In this document: positions 1 to 10,819 of the stretch, in pieces | How positions within the stretch are numbered: the stretch's first letter is position 1 | How the letters are laid out: every line of letters begins with the position of its first letter | Assembly: GCA_907164885.2 (NCBI GenBank) | Contig: OU015493.1 | Span: 54,547,802-54,611,801, forward strand | DNA: 64,000 nt | Source of the DNA: Dolomedes plantarius | Lineage: Eukaryota > Arthropoda > Arachnida > Araneae > Dolomedidae | Direction: 5' to 3' | Program-made: the position numbers and the translations under genes | The notes under the pieces: generated by a model | Databases searched by the model: none | What the model saw: only the letters and a program-made list of their open reading frames with translations | What the model was told of the DNA's origin: nothing

Positions 1-11
1 CAAAATTCGTT

Positions 12-75
12 AGCCATTTTTTATGGGAACACCATATAGGTGAGCTGTGGTTCCTCAACCTGTGTTCCGTGTACC
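12..75 (-). repeat. SINE family A, 3' fragment
   Basis: A short diverged piece matches the 3' half of the SINE copy at 4742-4970, in the same (minus) orientation. The shared landmark is the block reading ATGGG..CACCATATAGG. The tRNA-related head is not contiguous. A possible head-like stretch with a minus-strand B-box-like sequence (GGTTTGAATCC) lies at about 436-490, but the spacing is too long for a single intact copy. Confidence 0.4.
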
Positions 76-129
76 ACTTGGAGGGTCCGTCAATCAGTTT
101 CAGGGGGACCGTCGACTTAAAGGAGAATA

Positions 130-1545
130 CTAGTTCAGGAACTCTCTCATTCTGCAAGACGCATATTTAAAAAATTTTTATTTGAAACTAAAATGTATGC
201 GTTCAACTTGAAAATTAAGAATAAAAATACTTGAATTTTAATCCAATCAGATGTACAACTGTGCAGTAATCATTCGGAAAAGTCATCAGTGTTTTTTGTT
301 AAATTTTACAAAACTAATTCCCTTAAATTTTCAGTCTTCACACTCTGTGATTATCAGAAGGAGGGGTCCATAGATTTAACCAGATTATCGAAAGGGTCAC
401 GACATTTCAGAACCAATTCTATAAAGAGACAGCACCGGAACTTTTCATGCCTTAAATGGGATTCAAACCCGAGCCCACGTCGTGAGATCAGGTAAAAATA
501 ACTTAAACAGTAATTTTCTTTTTGCGTATTGCTGAATATTTAAATTTGTAGACACATAAGTTTATAGCAAAATAAAAAAATTATTTTAATTTAAGGTTTG
601 TATGGTACAAAAGAAGAAATACTTTAAAAAGTAATATTTGCATATAATCATATCATTATATAACTCCAAAAGGAATTTTATTAAATATTTCATCAATGCG
701 CTTCGTACTGCGATAGAAAGAGGAAAATGAGGATTTTTTTCTGGTTTTATGAGTGATTAATTACTTTCATATCAGATAAGTTAAAGATAAAAACTGTTTA
801 GTTTAGCAGTAACTGAAGTAGTCATTGAAATTTGTTCCGGCTGTTTAATGACTTCTGAATTACTTTCTGATTACATATTCTTTTAATTCGTTTCATGACA
901 TGATTTTTAAACTAATATAATGAATGCGTTCCCGGAATAAATTGCTTAAAAAAAGATTTCATTAAATAAGATTTTAAAACTGGATAAAATGCATTAATTT
1001 ATTCCCTCATTAACTGAGCATCGCAAAATGGATTTCATAGTTTTTTCTGGTAACTTAGAGTTAGTTAGAAAAAATATATGTCTAGTCTGTATGTTTCGTG
1101 TAACTTTCGGGTCTAAAACATGCTAGGACAATTTTATAGGACGATATATGCAGAAGAATGCGGCATAAAGTGACATCCTAACTATAAGACAAAGCTTAAA
1201 GTTATCATTAATTTGAATTCATTTTAAATATTTAAGGAATGTTAAAATTTGTTAAATCAATTTAACAGCCATTTCATTAGAGAACTTCAACTCAAAACTT
1301 TATGAAATCATTTTCAGTCAGTGCACTTCTGTTCTATACTTGTCGATCTTAATTCGTTTATTTCCATATTGTCAATACTTTTCTCACAAGAGTTTTAACT
1401 TCTATTGGGGTAAGAGAGCTGAAGAATACGCCGAATTCAATTCTATTAAAAACAGTCTAAAGTGAACTTTAGAAGTCACATAGATAGTTATAAACAAATA
1501 ACTTCAAAAGAAAGACCTACGAATTTTGATATCTGGAACTCTGGA
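130..1545. other. AT-rich intergenic DNA
   Basis: No coding region, RNA gene or element ends are visible here. The only structured stretch is the isolated tRNA-promoter-like sequence at about 436-490. The short open frame near 289-495 has no recognisable protein character. Confidence 0.5.
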
Positions 1546-1752
1546 ATTTTTTTTTCAAATCGATGTGAGATTCTTTTAGTGAGATATTCGCACAGTACAC
1601 CGCATAAATTGTTAACTACTTTATTGTGTGAGCACCACTCAGGTAAGCAAACATTGCTCTGTCTGAAGGGACAATACGGGAACGTCCAAACCTCTGAAGA
1701 ATGGAACCCAAACCCACTGCGTGGAAGCTCAAACCACTTTACCATGTGGGAG
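1546..1752 (-). repeat. SINE family A copy (tRNA-derived), degenerate
   Basis: Read on the minus strand from about 1750, the head (CATGGTAAAGTGGTTTGAGC, then CCACGCAGTG, then a GGGTTC B-box-like core) matches the head of the copy at 34331 (CATGGTCTAGTGGTTAGCG, then CACGCAGTGTGGGTTC). The body then follows the same order: CCGTATT, AGAGCAATGT, GCTCACA, and ATCTCAC near the end. It is strongly diverged. The open frames on both strands here are incidental. Confidence 0.55.
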
Positions 1753-2750
1753 TCTGAATTCTGAAAATGTTCATTTGAATGTTCTCAAAATTTCTGGAAA
1801 ACATCTCTAAACCCAATTAAAGACCGGTACTAGTTATTTCCTTTTTTCACGCCGTAGAATATATTATCGGATGCTCTTTCAATATTTACTTTTCGAGGTC
1901 AACATAGATATTACAGCGGATGTCTTCAGATAGGTAAAACAATTTCGGCATCCTTAAGCTGTATAGTTTACTCTAAGACACATTTAGGACATCGACTTAC
2001 TGGGTTTCTGGGAACGTTTGCTAGATGTGTTTAAGGTAAGATTCAGGAATTACCACGGAGTCTATCGTAAATATTAAAAGAAAGCAACACCTGTTGCAAT
2101 GTTTGTGCTTCAGAAATGTATATATTTTCATGAATGCTTTGAGACCTAATCGTGCATCGTGGATTTGGGCTTAAACACTTTCACAAGGAAGGGCCTTTGC
2201 CCTAGGAAGAGACTTTGATGATTTTATAGCAGTCAGAATTTTATAGCATAAACACATACCATATATTTACCTATTTTATAGCATAAACAGTCTGGCTTAT
2301 TCAGATCGTTCACGTATAATCCGTAAAATCATAATGTCAGTTTTTAAATCTTTTTAAAATCTTTCCAATACTTAGTCTTGTTTGTTATTTATATGTAAGC
2401 AAACGACAGCTAGTAGGTAGTTTTAAATAAAGCTGAAATGTCCCGAAGAGTACGAAATTACAGTTTTAGATCAGGTTTGGACGAGCTAAATTTTTATGGC
2501 TTTGGATTCCAATGTACGTAAATCTAGAAGAACGGCGCTGCCTTAGGAGAACTCACAGATGATCTCTTCTCATAACGCATATCATGCTGTTATGAAACAG
2601 TAGATCCCGGCGTAATTAGCCCTCCTAAAGTAAAAGATGACCATAGTGCTCTTAAGAAACCTTTTATGGAATAAGTTGTTACTATGCTAGTCATCTATTA
2701 GTCCATTAGACCATTTCTGAGTAGTTCTTTTTTCTGACGAGTTTTTTTGC
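1753..2750. other. AT-rich intergenic DNA
   Basis: I see no gene, RNA or element boundary in this stretch. A short direct repeat of TTATAGCATAAACA occurs near 2243-2290. Confidence 0.45.
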
Positions 2751-2989
2751 CATTGATAACACAGCTCAACAGTGGTTTTAGTGCTGGCGTATTTGAAGCT
2801 GATTTCATATAAATCGGATGCCCTGAATTTAAATATGGCGTTAGTTTTTGCCTAGGTGCTCTAATTTCTAAGATATAACATTTTAGTGAAATATACTTTA
2901 CACTATTTTAAGTTAAATCTAAGGATCCAATTAAAAAACTAAACTAGGATTTTTTTGTTATTATTATATTTCTTAAAGGATGTTAAAGG

Positions 2990-3720
2990 AACATAAAAAT
3001 CATCAGTAGTAATCTGCCATCATGTGCGTATCCCATCTTCCTTAGTAGCGGTTCTCCATAGTTTTAATATCCTGTGAAAATTTTCCATTTGTTCCTCACT
3101 GGTGTCTCCTAAATTTTCAGGAAACTGATCTAAATAAGGTAGCTACATTAAGGTGGCTGTGTAAATAGCTCACCTTAATGCTCAAGTTACACCCAAGACT
3201 ATTGAAACTGTTTAGCATCTCGTTTACCAGTTCAACATAGTTTTCAGATTTGCGTTTCCCCAGAAAATTCCGACAACTGCAATAAATGAAGTCCAGGCTT
3301 TTCGCTCAACCTCACTCATGGAATTTACGAAGGCAGGATCCTTAATGAGTTGTCTTATTTGTGGGCATTCAAATATTACTGCTTTAATTTTTTCCGTACT
3401 CAACTTAGGCATTTTCCCCCTTTATATGCAAAGCATGAACCGTTCTTATCAAGAGCCTTTACAAACTGCTTCATTAGGCCCAGCTTGATATGCAGTGGAG
3501 GAAAGATGATTTTCTCTCGCCCAACTAAGGGGTCGTTAATGACATTCTTTTTTCCAACGTCCATGTTTTCTCTCTGAGGCCACTCTTTTCTATTCCAATG
3601 GTGTGTTTTGTCTCTGCTATCCTAGAGACACACGATGCAAGGATATTTGGTGTAGCCATTTTTCTGTCCAAGGAGAAAGTTTACCATTTTTAAGCCACAC
3701 AAATCACCTATTGATGTTCA
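2990..3720 (-). pseudogene. Decayed gene of repeat family R1 (unnamed arthropod repetitive protein)
   Basis: Minus-strand conceptual pieces read in the same order as the better-preserved copy at 37789-38313. There is a segment around FLHCIS/LGLIKQF, then an intact 62-codon block 3412-3224 starting MPKLSTEKI and containing RKAWTSF and FWGNANLK, then remnants of PENLGDTSEEQ and of the DGIRT..ADYCW region near 3110-2995. Frameshifts and stops interrupt it. From memory, this protein type (LPPLHIKLGLIKQF, PENLG..SEE..ERFHQD) recurs in many copies in arthropod genomes, which suggests an origin in a mobile element. Its biochemical role is unknown to me. Confidence 0.6.
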
Positions 3721-3945
3721 TGATACTTTATCTTCTCAATCCTCAATTTGTATTGAACCATATTTGATCCCATTGTGTAGAAGGACACTTTTAAACCTTC
3801 TCTTTTAACTGTGAATAAATAGCCGCAAATAATCTGGAAAATATTTAGGAAGACCCATTTTTCCCATGAGTCCAGTTTCCCAGGAGGACAAATTACCCAT
3901 ACTTGAATATTGAATAGAAAAAACATTGATAAATAAGTGGATGTA

Positions 3946-4410
3946 CAGTAAAACATCATTTAACCAACTCTCGTTGATCCGGATCTCCAGATAATCCTGA
4001 TCAGATTTGTAGACATTATTTTTATTTAATGTTCACATTAGATAATAATTTTTAACTATGATATCAAGAACGAAACTACAAGTACGCCAAATATTCGCTC
4101 TTTAGGTTGATTCAATATACAGTTCCTGCATAGATTGTACAATAAATTATGGTAATAAAATGCTTTATATTGAGTTTAAGAAAGCTTCACTAGACTTACC
4201 AATTCTTCGTTAAGAAATAATGTGAAAAGGTATTTATATATTTTTTAATGTCTTGTAAACAATACTATGCAATTTTGTTACGAAACAGAGTAAGTGTTTT
4301 TAGTTAAGGATTTTGTATTTCTAATTACTCATATTACCCGGATTATCCGGATTTTCGATTGTCCGGATTACGTATGGTTCCAGTTAGTCCAGATAAATGA
4401 TGTTTTGCTG
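3946..4410. mobile_element. pogo/Tigger-type MITE inside R1 copy 1
   Basis: The element is flanked by TA (3944-3945 and 4411-4412). It begins CAGTAAAACATCATTTAACC and its other end, read in reverse, is CAGCAAAACATCATTTATC. Subterminal CCGGATTATCCGG-like motifs are typical of pogo-type elements. It has no coding capacity. A related MITE of 439 bp sits at the equivalent place in R1 copy 2 (36941-37379). Confidence 0.75.
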
Positions 4411-4741
4411 TATCTAAAAAAGTAGAGCTGATAGGCAAAAAATTTCATATATAGATTCATATATAGATTCAGCGCCCCAAATATAGCTAAAATCAGTTCT
4501 AAAATCCTAGACACCAAAAAAAATTTTTTTTTGTAGACCTGTGTAATTAAGCTGTTATGGCACAGTCAACACTTGATTCTTAATCCGAGGATCTGTTACA
4601 GGTAAATGTTTATTGACTTCTGTTTCAGTTTGTTTGTCTCAAAATTTTAAATTTTTGAACTTTGATATTGTTGTTATTTCGGTATACTCTCTTTCGGCAG
4701 GAGAGTAAAATGAAAATATTTTACTATGTAATCTATTTTTT

Positions 4742-4970
4742 TCCCAATGCGGAGGCACTTGTAATCAAACATTCGCCCTTACTACGCCGCAGTTTTACTG
4801 TCCATTTTATTATGGGGGCACCATATAGGCGGACAGCATTACCCCCTATGAAGGGACGACACGAACAGAGGCATTTTTCGTGGCGCAACGCCAGGATTCG
4901 GTCTGAGCACCCTCAGCGCCGAAAACCAGCGCGCTGTACCACTGGGCCGCCACAAGCCCTACTAGGTAAT
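4742..4970 (-). repeat. SINE family A copy (tRNA-derived)
   Basis: On the minus strand the copy begins near 4970 with a tRNA-like A-box region (GGCGGCCCAGTGGTACAGCG). It continues through CTTCATAGGGGTAATGC, a CCTATATGGTGCCCCCAT block and GGACAGTAAAACTGCGGCG, and ends GTGCCTCCGCATTGGG followed by a run of A. The copy at 43630-43848 has the same order on the plus strand. RNA polymerase III transcription of the source SINE is expected from its tRNA-derived head. Confidence 0.7.
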
Positions 4971-5242
4971 CTAGTATGTTAAAATTTACCTTACCTTCAA
5001 ACTATCTTGTAGCGTGCTGCTTGCAAAATCTACGCAATCGGTAAGTGAGTTTAAAATCAGAATGTGGTTGAATCTACCATGGCTCAAATTTCTTTTTAAT
5101 TTCAATCCCTTATCAGAGTCAAAAGGTATAATGAGAATTCATTGAGTCTGATGGTATGAGGTGTTCCAATCCATGTTAATGTCATGCATATGAGGTGTTC
5201 CAAACATCTAATCTGATCAACTGGTAACTTCAGAAGATGACT

Positions 5243-5425
5243 ACGGCCGGACAATTGCAGAATAGCTAGGGTGCTGGCATTCGGTGCCAGTCTGTGGGTT
5301 CGAGTCCCACACTTGACACAGAAGTTTGTAGCCATTCGGAATAGGCTTTAAGCAGTAGGTCGAATAATCCCTCGTATAGAAAACGTTGACCGTAGCGCTC
5401 CAAGCCAAACTAAGCCATAAGATGT
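5243..5425 (+). repeat. SINE family B copy (tRNA-derived)
   Basis: The copy has a tRNA-like head (AATAGCTAGGGTGCTGGCAT as A-box region, GTGGGTTCGAGTCCCAC as B-box arm). The body reads GTAGCCATTCGGAATAGGCT, then AAGCAGTAGGTC, and it ends TTGACCGTAGCGCTCCAAGC followed by CCAAACTAAGCC. It matches copies at 26284 and 57041 base by base in this order, all on the plus strand. Confidence 0.75.
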
Positions 5426-5429
5426 CAGG

Positions 5430-7158
5430 CAAAAATAAAAGTTATTAATTATTCATCCCGTCCTGTAATGTGTTTTTATCAGTATTCTGTTTTGTATAAT
5501 GTAAAAGTTGGGGAGGAAAATAGCTATAGCAGCATATTGTTTGTAAATTGAGGGACTAGTAGCATTGAAGAGCAATATATTAATGAGTAGCCTTTACAAG
5601 TTTTCAGAAGTATGTCATAAAACATAACCAAACTATGGCATATATTAAAGAGTTATATTATATAGAGAAAACAAGACTTGCATATAACTTTATAAGCATT
5701 GAAAATGTATTGTAAAGTTAAATCTTGGGTTCATTATTAAAGAAATCTTCTCATTTGGTACATAAAAATTGTTTTAAGTATCATTTACATTCATAGTGAT
5801 AAAAAAGGGGAAATTTAAAATCAAAATAAAACCAAACAGACATTTATTTTTATGCGTGAATATATTCATAATGTTTAAATTCACTGTGAGAGGTATTCAT
5901 CACAAGTTTCAATTTTACATAAAAATCTAATTTATGAATCTGTTATTTTATTGCGCGATTAGTTTTTAGAAAATAAATGAGATATAAACTTCTTTATACT
6001 ACAGGCCACATGAAAAATTAAAAGGTCGCTTACCTTAACAAACATCAATCGTTCCCACAGTTTTTCAAAATTTTTCATGAACAGAAAAATGGAGACTAGC
6101 TATACATTGAGGTATAAAAACTGTTCATTCATTTAAGGTTTTACAACATACATTCACGAAAAGTTAATGCATTTTTCTAAATTTGAGAGATCTCCAGCGG
6201 GATATCAAAACTTGGTTTAATCTAGTGATAGTTAGCTCATACAGTGAGTGAACGAGAGGTTCAGGGCTCGAATCTTGGAAAGAAAGATTGTTTCAGAGTA
6301 AAAATGAAAAATGTCAGTGAGAGACGTTAGTGTCACCGTCGTTACACATATACACACATACATACATACATATACTATATATGTATCTATCAAAAGACTT
6401 TTCCCATATTGAGCTGTACTCTCTGTTACAAATATTTCTATTTAATTTTACAATGTCTTTCATAATTACATTTGGTAAATAATTCCTTATTTTTAATGTT
6501 ATCTAAATCTTATGATATTTAAAAAAATGTAAAGAAATAATATTCATGTTAAGCATATACAATTTCACGGAAAGCGAATACCCATTAATATGTTATTTAA
6601 ACCCCCAAGCACAATTTACAAAACTCTTTTGAGAAATCAAAGTTTTTTTCAACTTTTAATGAAGCAACAGCTTTAAAATATTTCTTAATCATATGGTAAG
6701 TTTAAAATATTTGATACTTTTCTGAATTCCAAGATCATGTATCAAGTGATTAAATTAAGAAGAAATACTAATTACTAAAACCCATTTGATCATTAGAAAT
6801 GCAAAATTTTAAACTTGTGCTTCGACAATCTGGAATACAGTTTCTAAATTTCCCCAGGTTAAGAAAAACAAACAATCTTTTATTTAAAAGTAGGCATACT
6901 GTTTAATTTTCTACTGATTTACAGCAGCATTTAAAGTTTCGCAATTTAACGGCTCAATTAAGTCTTTAATAAGCATTTTTTGCTTTCCCATGTAATCTGA
7001 AATATTTTGAAAATTTTTATGAAAAATTTTAATCTAAACTTTAATTAAATGGAAATTTTTTCCTTGAATTTTGAAATTTTCAGTTAAAATATATCTCTTA
7101 ATACACAGGAGATTTATGACTAAAATGCATTTTTTATAATCTCTGTCATCCAATTATA
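5430..7158. other. AT-rich intergenic DNA
   Basis: No coding region or element ends are visible. A short CA/CATA-rich microsatellite lies at about 6346-6382. The rest is unstructured, with runs of A and T. Confidence 0.5.
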
Positions 7159-7160
7159 TA

Positions 7161-7583
7161 CACTCTATTGAAAAAAATCGACTCACCAAGAAGGATTTGT
7201 CCGATTGCAATAAAAATTGGTGGATGGGGAGAACACGCACAGAGAAAAACTCTTTAAATATTCAGAACAATGGAATGATTTATTTCAGAGTTTGATCGTT
7301 ACAAAGTGAGGAAGTCAATACGCCATTGATCCACCTCTGGCCAGGGTACAAGGTGCCACTCGGCGTGGCATAGATTGATAAATTTCCCGAATGGTGTACT
7401 TCTTGCCAAATTGTTTCCAATTGTCGGTCAAAATCGGCAACATTCCGGGGTAGCTGAAATCTCCTTCTCATTACGTTCCAAATGTGCTCTATGGAGGAGA
7501 GATCAGGCGACGTAAGTGGGAAAAGAAGTGTTCGGCAAGCTTGGAGACAATTCATAGCAACAAATACCGTATGTGGCCGAGCA
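7161..7583 (-). pseudogene. Tc1-like transposase, C-terminal half (split gene, 3' part)
   Basis: The minus strand from 7583 reads ARPHTVFVAMNCLQACR, then SPDLSSIEHIWNVM (supplying the catalytic E of a Tc1-type DDE domain), then a LPRNVADF..QLETIWQEV tail that ends at a stop at 7280. This is the C-terminal part of a Tc1-like transposase of the DDE_3 type. The N-terminal and middle parts are about 9.9 kb away, at 17514-17880 on the same strand, and reading resumes exactly across the insertion described next. The outer end at 7161 (CACTCTATTGAAAAAAATCG) is preceded by TA, which fits a Tc1 terminus. I did not find the matching opposite terminus. Confidence 0.8.
7575..7583. repeat. Left target-site duplication, GGCCGAGCA
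   Basis: These nine bases match GGCCGGGCA at 17514-17522 with one difference. Read on the minus strand, the right copy is the codons encoding the AARP part of the conserved QQDNARPH motif. The 9-bp word is therefore transposase sequence duplicated by the insertion. Confidence 0.75.
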
Positions 7584-7645
7584 GCATATAAGCAAACTGT
7601 ACTTGGATAGAAACCTGGAGGAAAATGCTGGCTTATCTTTGGTCG
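7584..7645 (+). repeat. Left TIR of outer element
   Basis: This inverted repeat runs through CTTGGATAGAAACCTGGAGG and ends near 7645. It pairs with 17452-17513. Confidence 0.75.
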
Positions 7646-8302
7646 AATCGTCCTGTAATTCATTCCAATTCCTGGAAGGCGTTCTCCTTTCTACCAAAGC
7701 CGAAATGTATCGCTTTTAAGGAGTATGCGCTCATGATGATTTCACTCTTCAATTTTTAATAATATACTGTTATGCTCTATGCTAAAATACTTAATATAAG
7801 AAATACCATTAGTTTCCTTGCCGATAAAAGGCTGTATGTAACAAACACGAAATTTGACGATAAGTACAACACATTCGACATAAAGTCACCGTGAAAATAC
7901 GATTAACACAAGTTAAAATGCATACAAATTTAAAATAAATTTTGAAAAAGGCGAAAAAAAAGTTTAAAAATTGCCAAGAAATCGCAGCAATCGAAAATTA
8001 AGAAGCTATTAAAATATGCTTATGTGTGAAAACGGTAATGCCATCTGTATGAAGATAGGGAAAGTAATAAAAGTTACAAAGTAAAATTTTAAGAACTCCT
8101 TTAAACTTTATACCAACTTATCGCTGTTATCGATCGATTCGTAAGGAAATATGGAAAGAATATTCGTGTTTTTCTAAAACAGCTGCTAGAATGCTGAAAA
8201 ATGCTTAATATGCTGTTTTTTATAATGGAAAATTTACTTGGTTTATTTTCCATTTAATGCACTATAAAATTACAATAATTTAAAATTATTTAATTTTGTA
8301 TA

Positions 8303-8555
8303 AACCAAGTTAAATTTCTGTTATTTTTTACACCAGTTTATTTAATGTTTTATTTAATTTTGCATTTTGTTGGTTGTTTAAATAAACAAAAATATCTTGC
8401 ATGTCACATTTTTAACTTTAAATTATTATTTCATGGCGTATGAACCAAGTTATTTTTCTGTCATTTTTTACACCAGTTTATTTGACGTTTTATTTAATTT
8501 TACATTTTGTTGGTTGTTTTGAAAAAACAAAAATATCTTGCAAGTCACATTTTTT
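8303..8555. repeat. 140-bp tandem duplication
   Basis: Two adjacent units start AACCAAGTTA at 8303 and 8443, a period of 140. Both contain TTTTTTACACCAGTTTATTT and AACAAAAATATCTTGCA. They lie in the left arm of the outer element, outside the nested element. Confidence 0.8.
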
Positions 8556-8825
8556 TTATTATTGAAAGGAAAAATAAAATTAATTTTTCCCTTTTGAGGT
8601 TTTTTTTATAACCACACTCACACTAGGTTTTAACTTTATTAGCATTTCTTTTATTAATGCAAGAATTTTTAATTACAGGAAAATTCAGAACGCTGCATAG
8701 TATATTTTTTCTTCAGTGAATGTAAAAAAAAAAAAAAAAAATGTGAGCTAATGTCCATACCCATACATTTTTGCATTTGGTTGATTAAGCTTTATATTAG
8801 TAGTAGATAGAAAATGAGAGTTCTG

Positions 8826-8930
8826 CGCCACGCGGTGCGCGTCGGTGCAAGCGGTGCACGGTGCAAAGCGCCACGCGGTGCGCGGTGCAGCGGTGCAAAG
8901 GGGGCGTGGTCTCTTTGCACCGTGCTGGAG
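8826..8930. promoter_or_regulatory. Subterminal GGTGC repeat block (left)
   Basis: The words GCGGTGC, CGGTGCA and GTGCAAAG recur about eight times in 100 bp that are far more GC-rich than the surroundings. The mirror block is at 16850-16945. Short repeats just inside a transposon end often bind the transposase. That function is inferred here. Confidence 0.5.
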
Positions 8931-9082
8931 TATGTGCTCCGGGAAGCGCTACCTATAGGTCAAAATGGAAGTAAATTACGTATAAGGTTACGGATTTATA
9001 TTTTCAGTGCTGCCATCTATTTTATTAAAATCACAACTGAATTTTACATTTAATTTTACAGAAGATATATATTTTTAAAAGT

Positions 9083-9162
9083 TTGTCCTCAGCGGGGTTT
9101 GAACCCTGGTCCTGCAGGTTTCAAGTCCAGTGCGATAACTACTGGGCTGTCGAGGCTTGTCA
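9083..9162 (-). tRNA. tRNA-like sequence in left TIR (probably a pseudo-tRNA)
   Basis: On the minus strand it reads CAGCCCAGTAGTTATCGCAC (A-box/D-arm like), GGACTTGAAACC (resembling a Ser-UGA anticodon arm) and GGGTTCAAACCCCGCTGAGG (B-box, T-arm, 3' acceptor half). The acceptor halves CCTCGAC and GCTGAGG pair imperfectly. The identical sequence is in the right TIR. It is probably not a functional tRNA. Confidence 0.45.
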
Positions 9163-9677
9163 TTATACGGTATTATAGGATATTTAAAGAGTGAATATTT
9201 TAAAGGGAACTTGTGAAATATGATAGAGGATTCTGTGATATTATTTTTAATTAATTAATTAATTATTTTTTTAATATAATACATACTAAGCGCCCCCTAG
9301 CGGGAAAAACTTGAACTAAACTAGAACTTTAAATATTTAAGATTGTAAAACGATTTTACGCTGCTACCAACATCTAGTGAATAAATTTAACTTTTGAAAT
9401 TCTAATATCGACAATTTACGCTGCAGGCGCCATCTATTGGTAAAAATTACAACTACATTTAAAATTTAATTTTGTAAAAGGTTTTATTTTAGTTTAAATT
9501 CTAAATTAAAATATTATTAACTTACTATTTTTTAACGATAGTAGTAATTAGTAAAAATAATTATAATTACTTATTATTATTTTAAAGACATATCTAATTT
9601 ATAAATAATATAAGATATCATTACATTAAACACACATAGACATAAAAAAATGTAATAATTCATCCTTAAAGCAACCT

Positions 9678-9683
9678 TTATTT
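9678..9683 (-). terminator. AATAAA poly(A) signal downstream of the 264-codon frame
   Basis: The hexamer AATAAA on the minus strand lies about 245 bp beyond the stop at 9929. It is about 85 bp beyond the end of the alternative-frame extension at 9766. Confidence 0.4.
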
Positions 9684-9928
9684 AACATATCTAAAACAAT
9701 TCTTACAATTCTTGAAGATATTCCTTAGAGTGAAATTTCAAATCATTAGAATAATCCAAAAGTATTTACACTTTAACTATTCCGTTTTCGAAATAGTATT
9801 TAAAATCATCGACGCAAAGATTTTTAAAAATTTCAGTATTAATGTATGCACATGTACAATATGTATCACATATATTTTTAACAATATCTTGAATACTTAT
9901 ATGAAAAATTGGTATTTTACCAAGACTC

Positions 9929-10723
9929 TTATATTTTTCTAAAGCACTGCTTTTTAGACATAAATGTTGATATTGGGAGGGGTGGTTCATAACATCCTTC
10001 ACATTTAAACAGTTTATGACATACATTGAACAGTTCTTGTTTAACACATCTGAAAAAATTTTCAAGCGCATCATCTACATTACAATGTTCTTTAAAACAA
10101 TCGGAGATGGAATCGGCAATATTTTCTTGTAGAATGTGAGGCAAAGTACGACATAAAATTGTGTGTTCGACACAGTCTGTAATGTCTGAAGCATAATCAC
10201 AAAGTTGTTTTAGTTCATATCTATTCAACTTAATTCCGGAATCTAAGTCATAATTAGCATTTTTCATGCGATACATCCCCTGTAGAATACATACTTCCTG
10301 ATCTATAATAGCGATTATTTCGTTGTTTGCAATACATGAAGTGTCTTTATATTCAGTTGAGATGGTAGGAAGTTTCTTATTAAATTCAATCCAGGTATCT
10401 CCATGCATTGACACTCCTTTTTCCCTTTGAAGTTTATGTAGGCGACTTTCTTTAAATTTAGTGATGTGGACTGCTGCACCACTGATATGCATGTGGACAG
10501 TTGCAAAAACATTACATCCAAGAATATTACATCCAAGATTGAAATATTTTATCATTGATGGGCCGAAGCAATTAACTTCTTTTTTTCTCTGTTCAATTTT
10601 TAAAACATTTAAGATTCCTTCATCAAAATTATGCATGCAAAAATCTGTATTTTCATAATTTTGCTCATACCAATCTTTTTCGGGAACAAGCTGTTCCTTC
10701 ATTTTTTTAAATGCAAGTTTCAT
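9929..10723 (-). CDS. Unrecognised 264-residue cysteine-rich protein
   Basis: This is the longest frame in the window and the only one without transposon resemblance. It has sixteen cysteines (residues 29, 52, 65, 70, 130, 145, 175, 184, 191, 209, 214, 226, 235, 241, 244, 260). Nine fall in residues 175-244, a helix-like, acidic and amphipathic region that suggests a disulphide-bonded fold. No N-terminal signal peptide is visible. The first ATG is preceded in frame by TAG two codons upstream, which supports the start. The same bases (TGTTTATCTGTTAG) also look like a splice acceptor, so an upstream exon with a signal peptide is possible. In another frame, 9930-9766 continues with protein-like, cysteine-containing sequence (KNICDTYCTC), so a frameshift or 3' intron may shorten it. 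I do not recognise the family. Confidence 0.55.
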   Translation of the reverse strand: MKLAFKKMKEQLVPEKDWYEQNYENTDFCMHNFDEGILNVLKIEQRKKEVNCFGPSMIKYFNLGCNILGCNVFATVHMHISGAAVHITKFKESRLHKLQREKGVSMHGDTWIEFNKKLPTISTEYKDTSCIANNEIIAIIDQEVCILQGMYRMKNANYDLDSGIKLNRYELKQLCDYASDITDCVEHTILCRTLPHILQENIADSISDCFKEHCNVDDALENFFRCVKQELFNVCHKLFKCEGCYEPPLPISTFMSKKQCFRKI

Positions 10724-10787
10724 AATCTAACAGATAAACAGCACAAGCACTCTAAAACAGCCCTCTCCGATTGAAAATCTAGCAAGC

Positions 10788-10814
10788 GACTGAATTAAAG
10801 GTTCGCTATATCAG
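10788..10814 (-). promoter_or_regulatory. Possible core promoter for the 264-codon frame
   Basis: On the minus strand a TATA-like GATATAG (10814-10808) lies about 20-25 bases before TCAGTC (10793-10788), an arthropod-type initiator, giving a 5' leader of about 65-70 bases. GATA words (AGATAAGATAAG near 10813-10825, TAGATAAGATTA near 10859-10870) lie just upstream. Confidence 0.35.
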
Positions 10815-10819
10815 ATAAG

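Larger units (their letters stand above)
2753..4530 (-). repeat. Dispersed repeat family R1, copy 1 (inverted relative to copy 2)
   Basis: The reverse complement of this region aligns along its whole length with 36820-38660. Shared landmarks include GCCATATTTAAATTCAGGGC, the coding block around the MPKLSTEKI segment, and the AGCTCTACTTTTT..AGATA block next to a pogo-like MITE. Both copies carry that MITE at the same internal position. Matching stops near 2753 and 4530, and no terminal repeats are visible there. It is probably a mobile or amplified element of unknown class that carries the decayed gene below. Confidence 0.7.
8801..9611 (+). repeat. Left long TIR of inner element
   Basis: From the outside inward it contains a GC-rich GGTGC(A/G) subterminal repeat block (about 8826-8930), a CTCF-like motif (8945-8954), a tRNA-like sequence (9083-9162), an (AATT)n tract, and two more CTCF-like motifs (9289-9298, 9426-9435). 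The frame 8814-9053 is a by-product of the repeat block. Confidence 0.85.

Noticed and set aside
5243..5330. Functional tRNA gene (also at 26284, 34331, 57041)
   Set aside because: Only promoter-box resemblance remains. The heads run into shared SINE bodies and do not fold as complete tRNAs.
8814..9053. Open frames in the long TIRs (8814-9053 and 16852-17094)
   Set aside because: They arise from the GC-rich GGTGC repeat block. They are read from opposite arms in different frames and give unrelated proteins.
9929..10723. Reading the 264-codon frame as a viral structural or polymerase gene
   Set aside because: No motif of any known viral family is visible. Cysteine content and length alone do not justify it.
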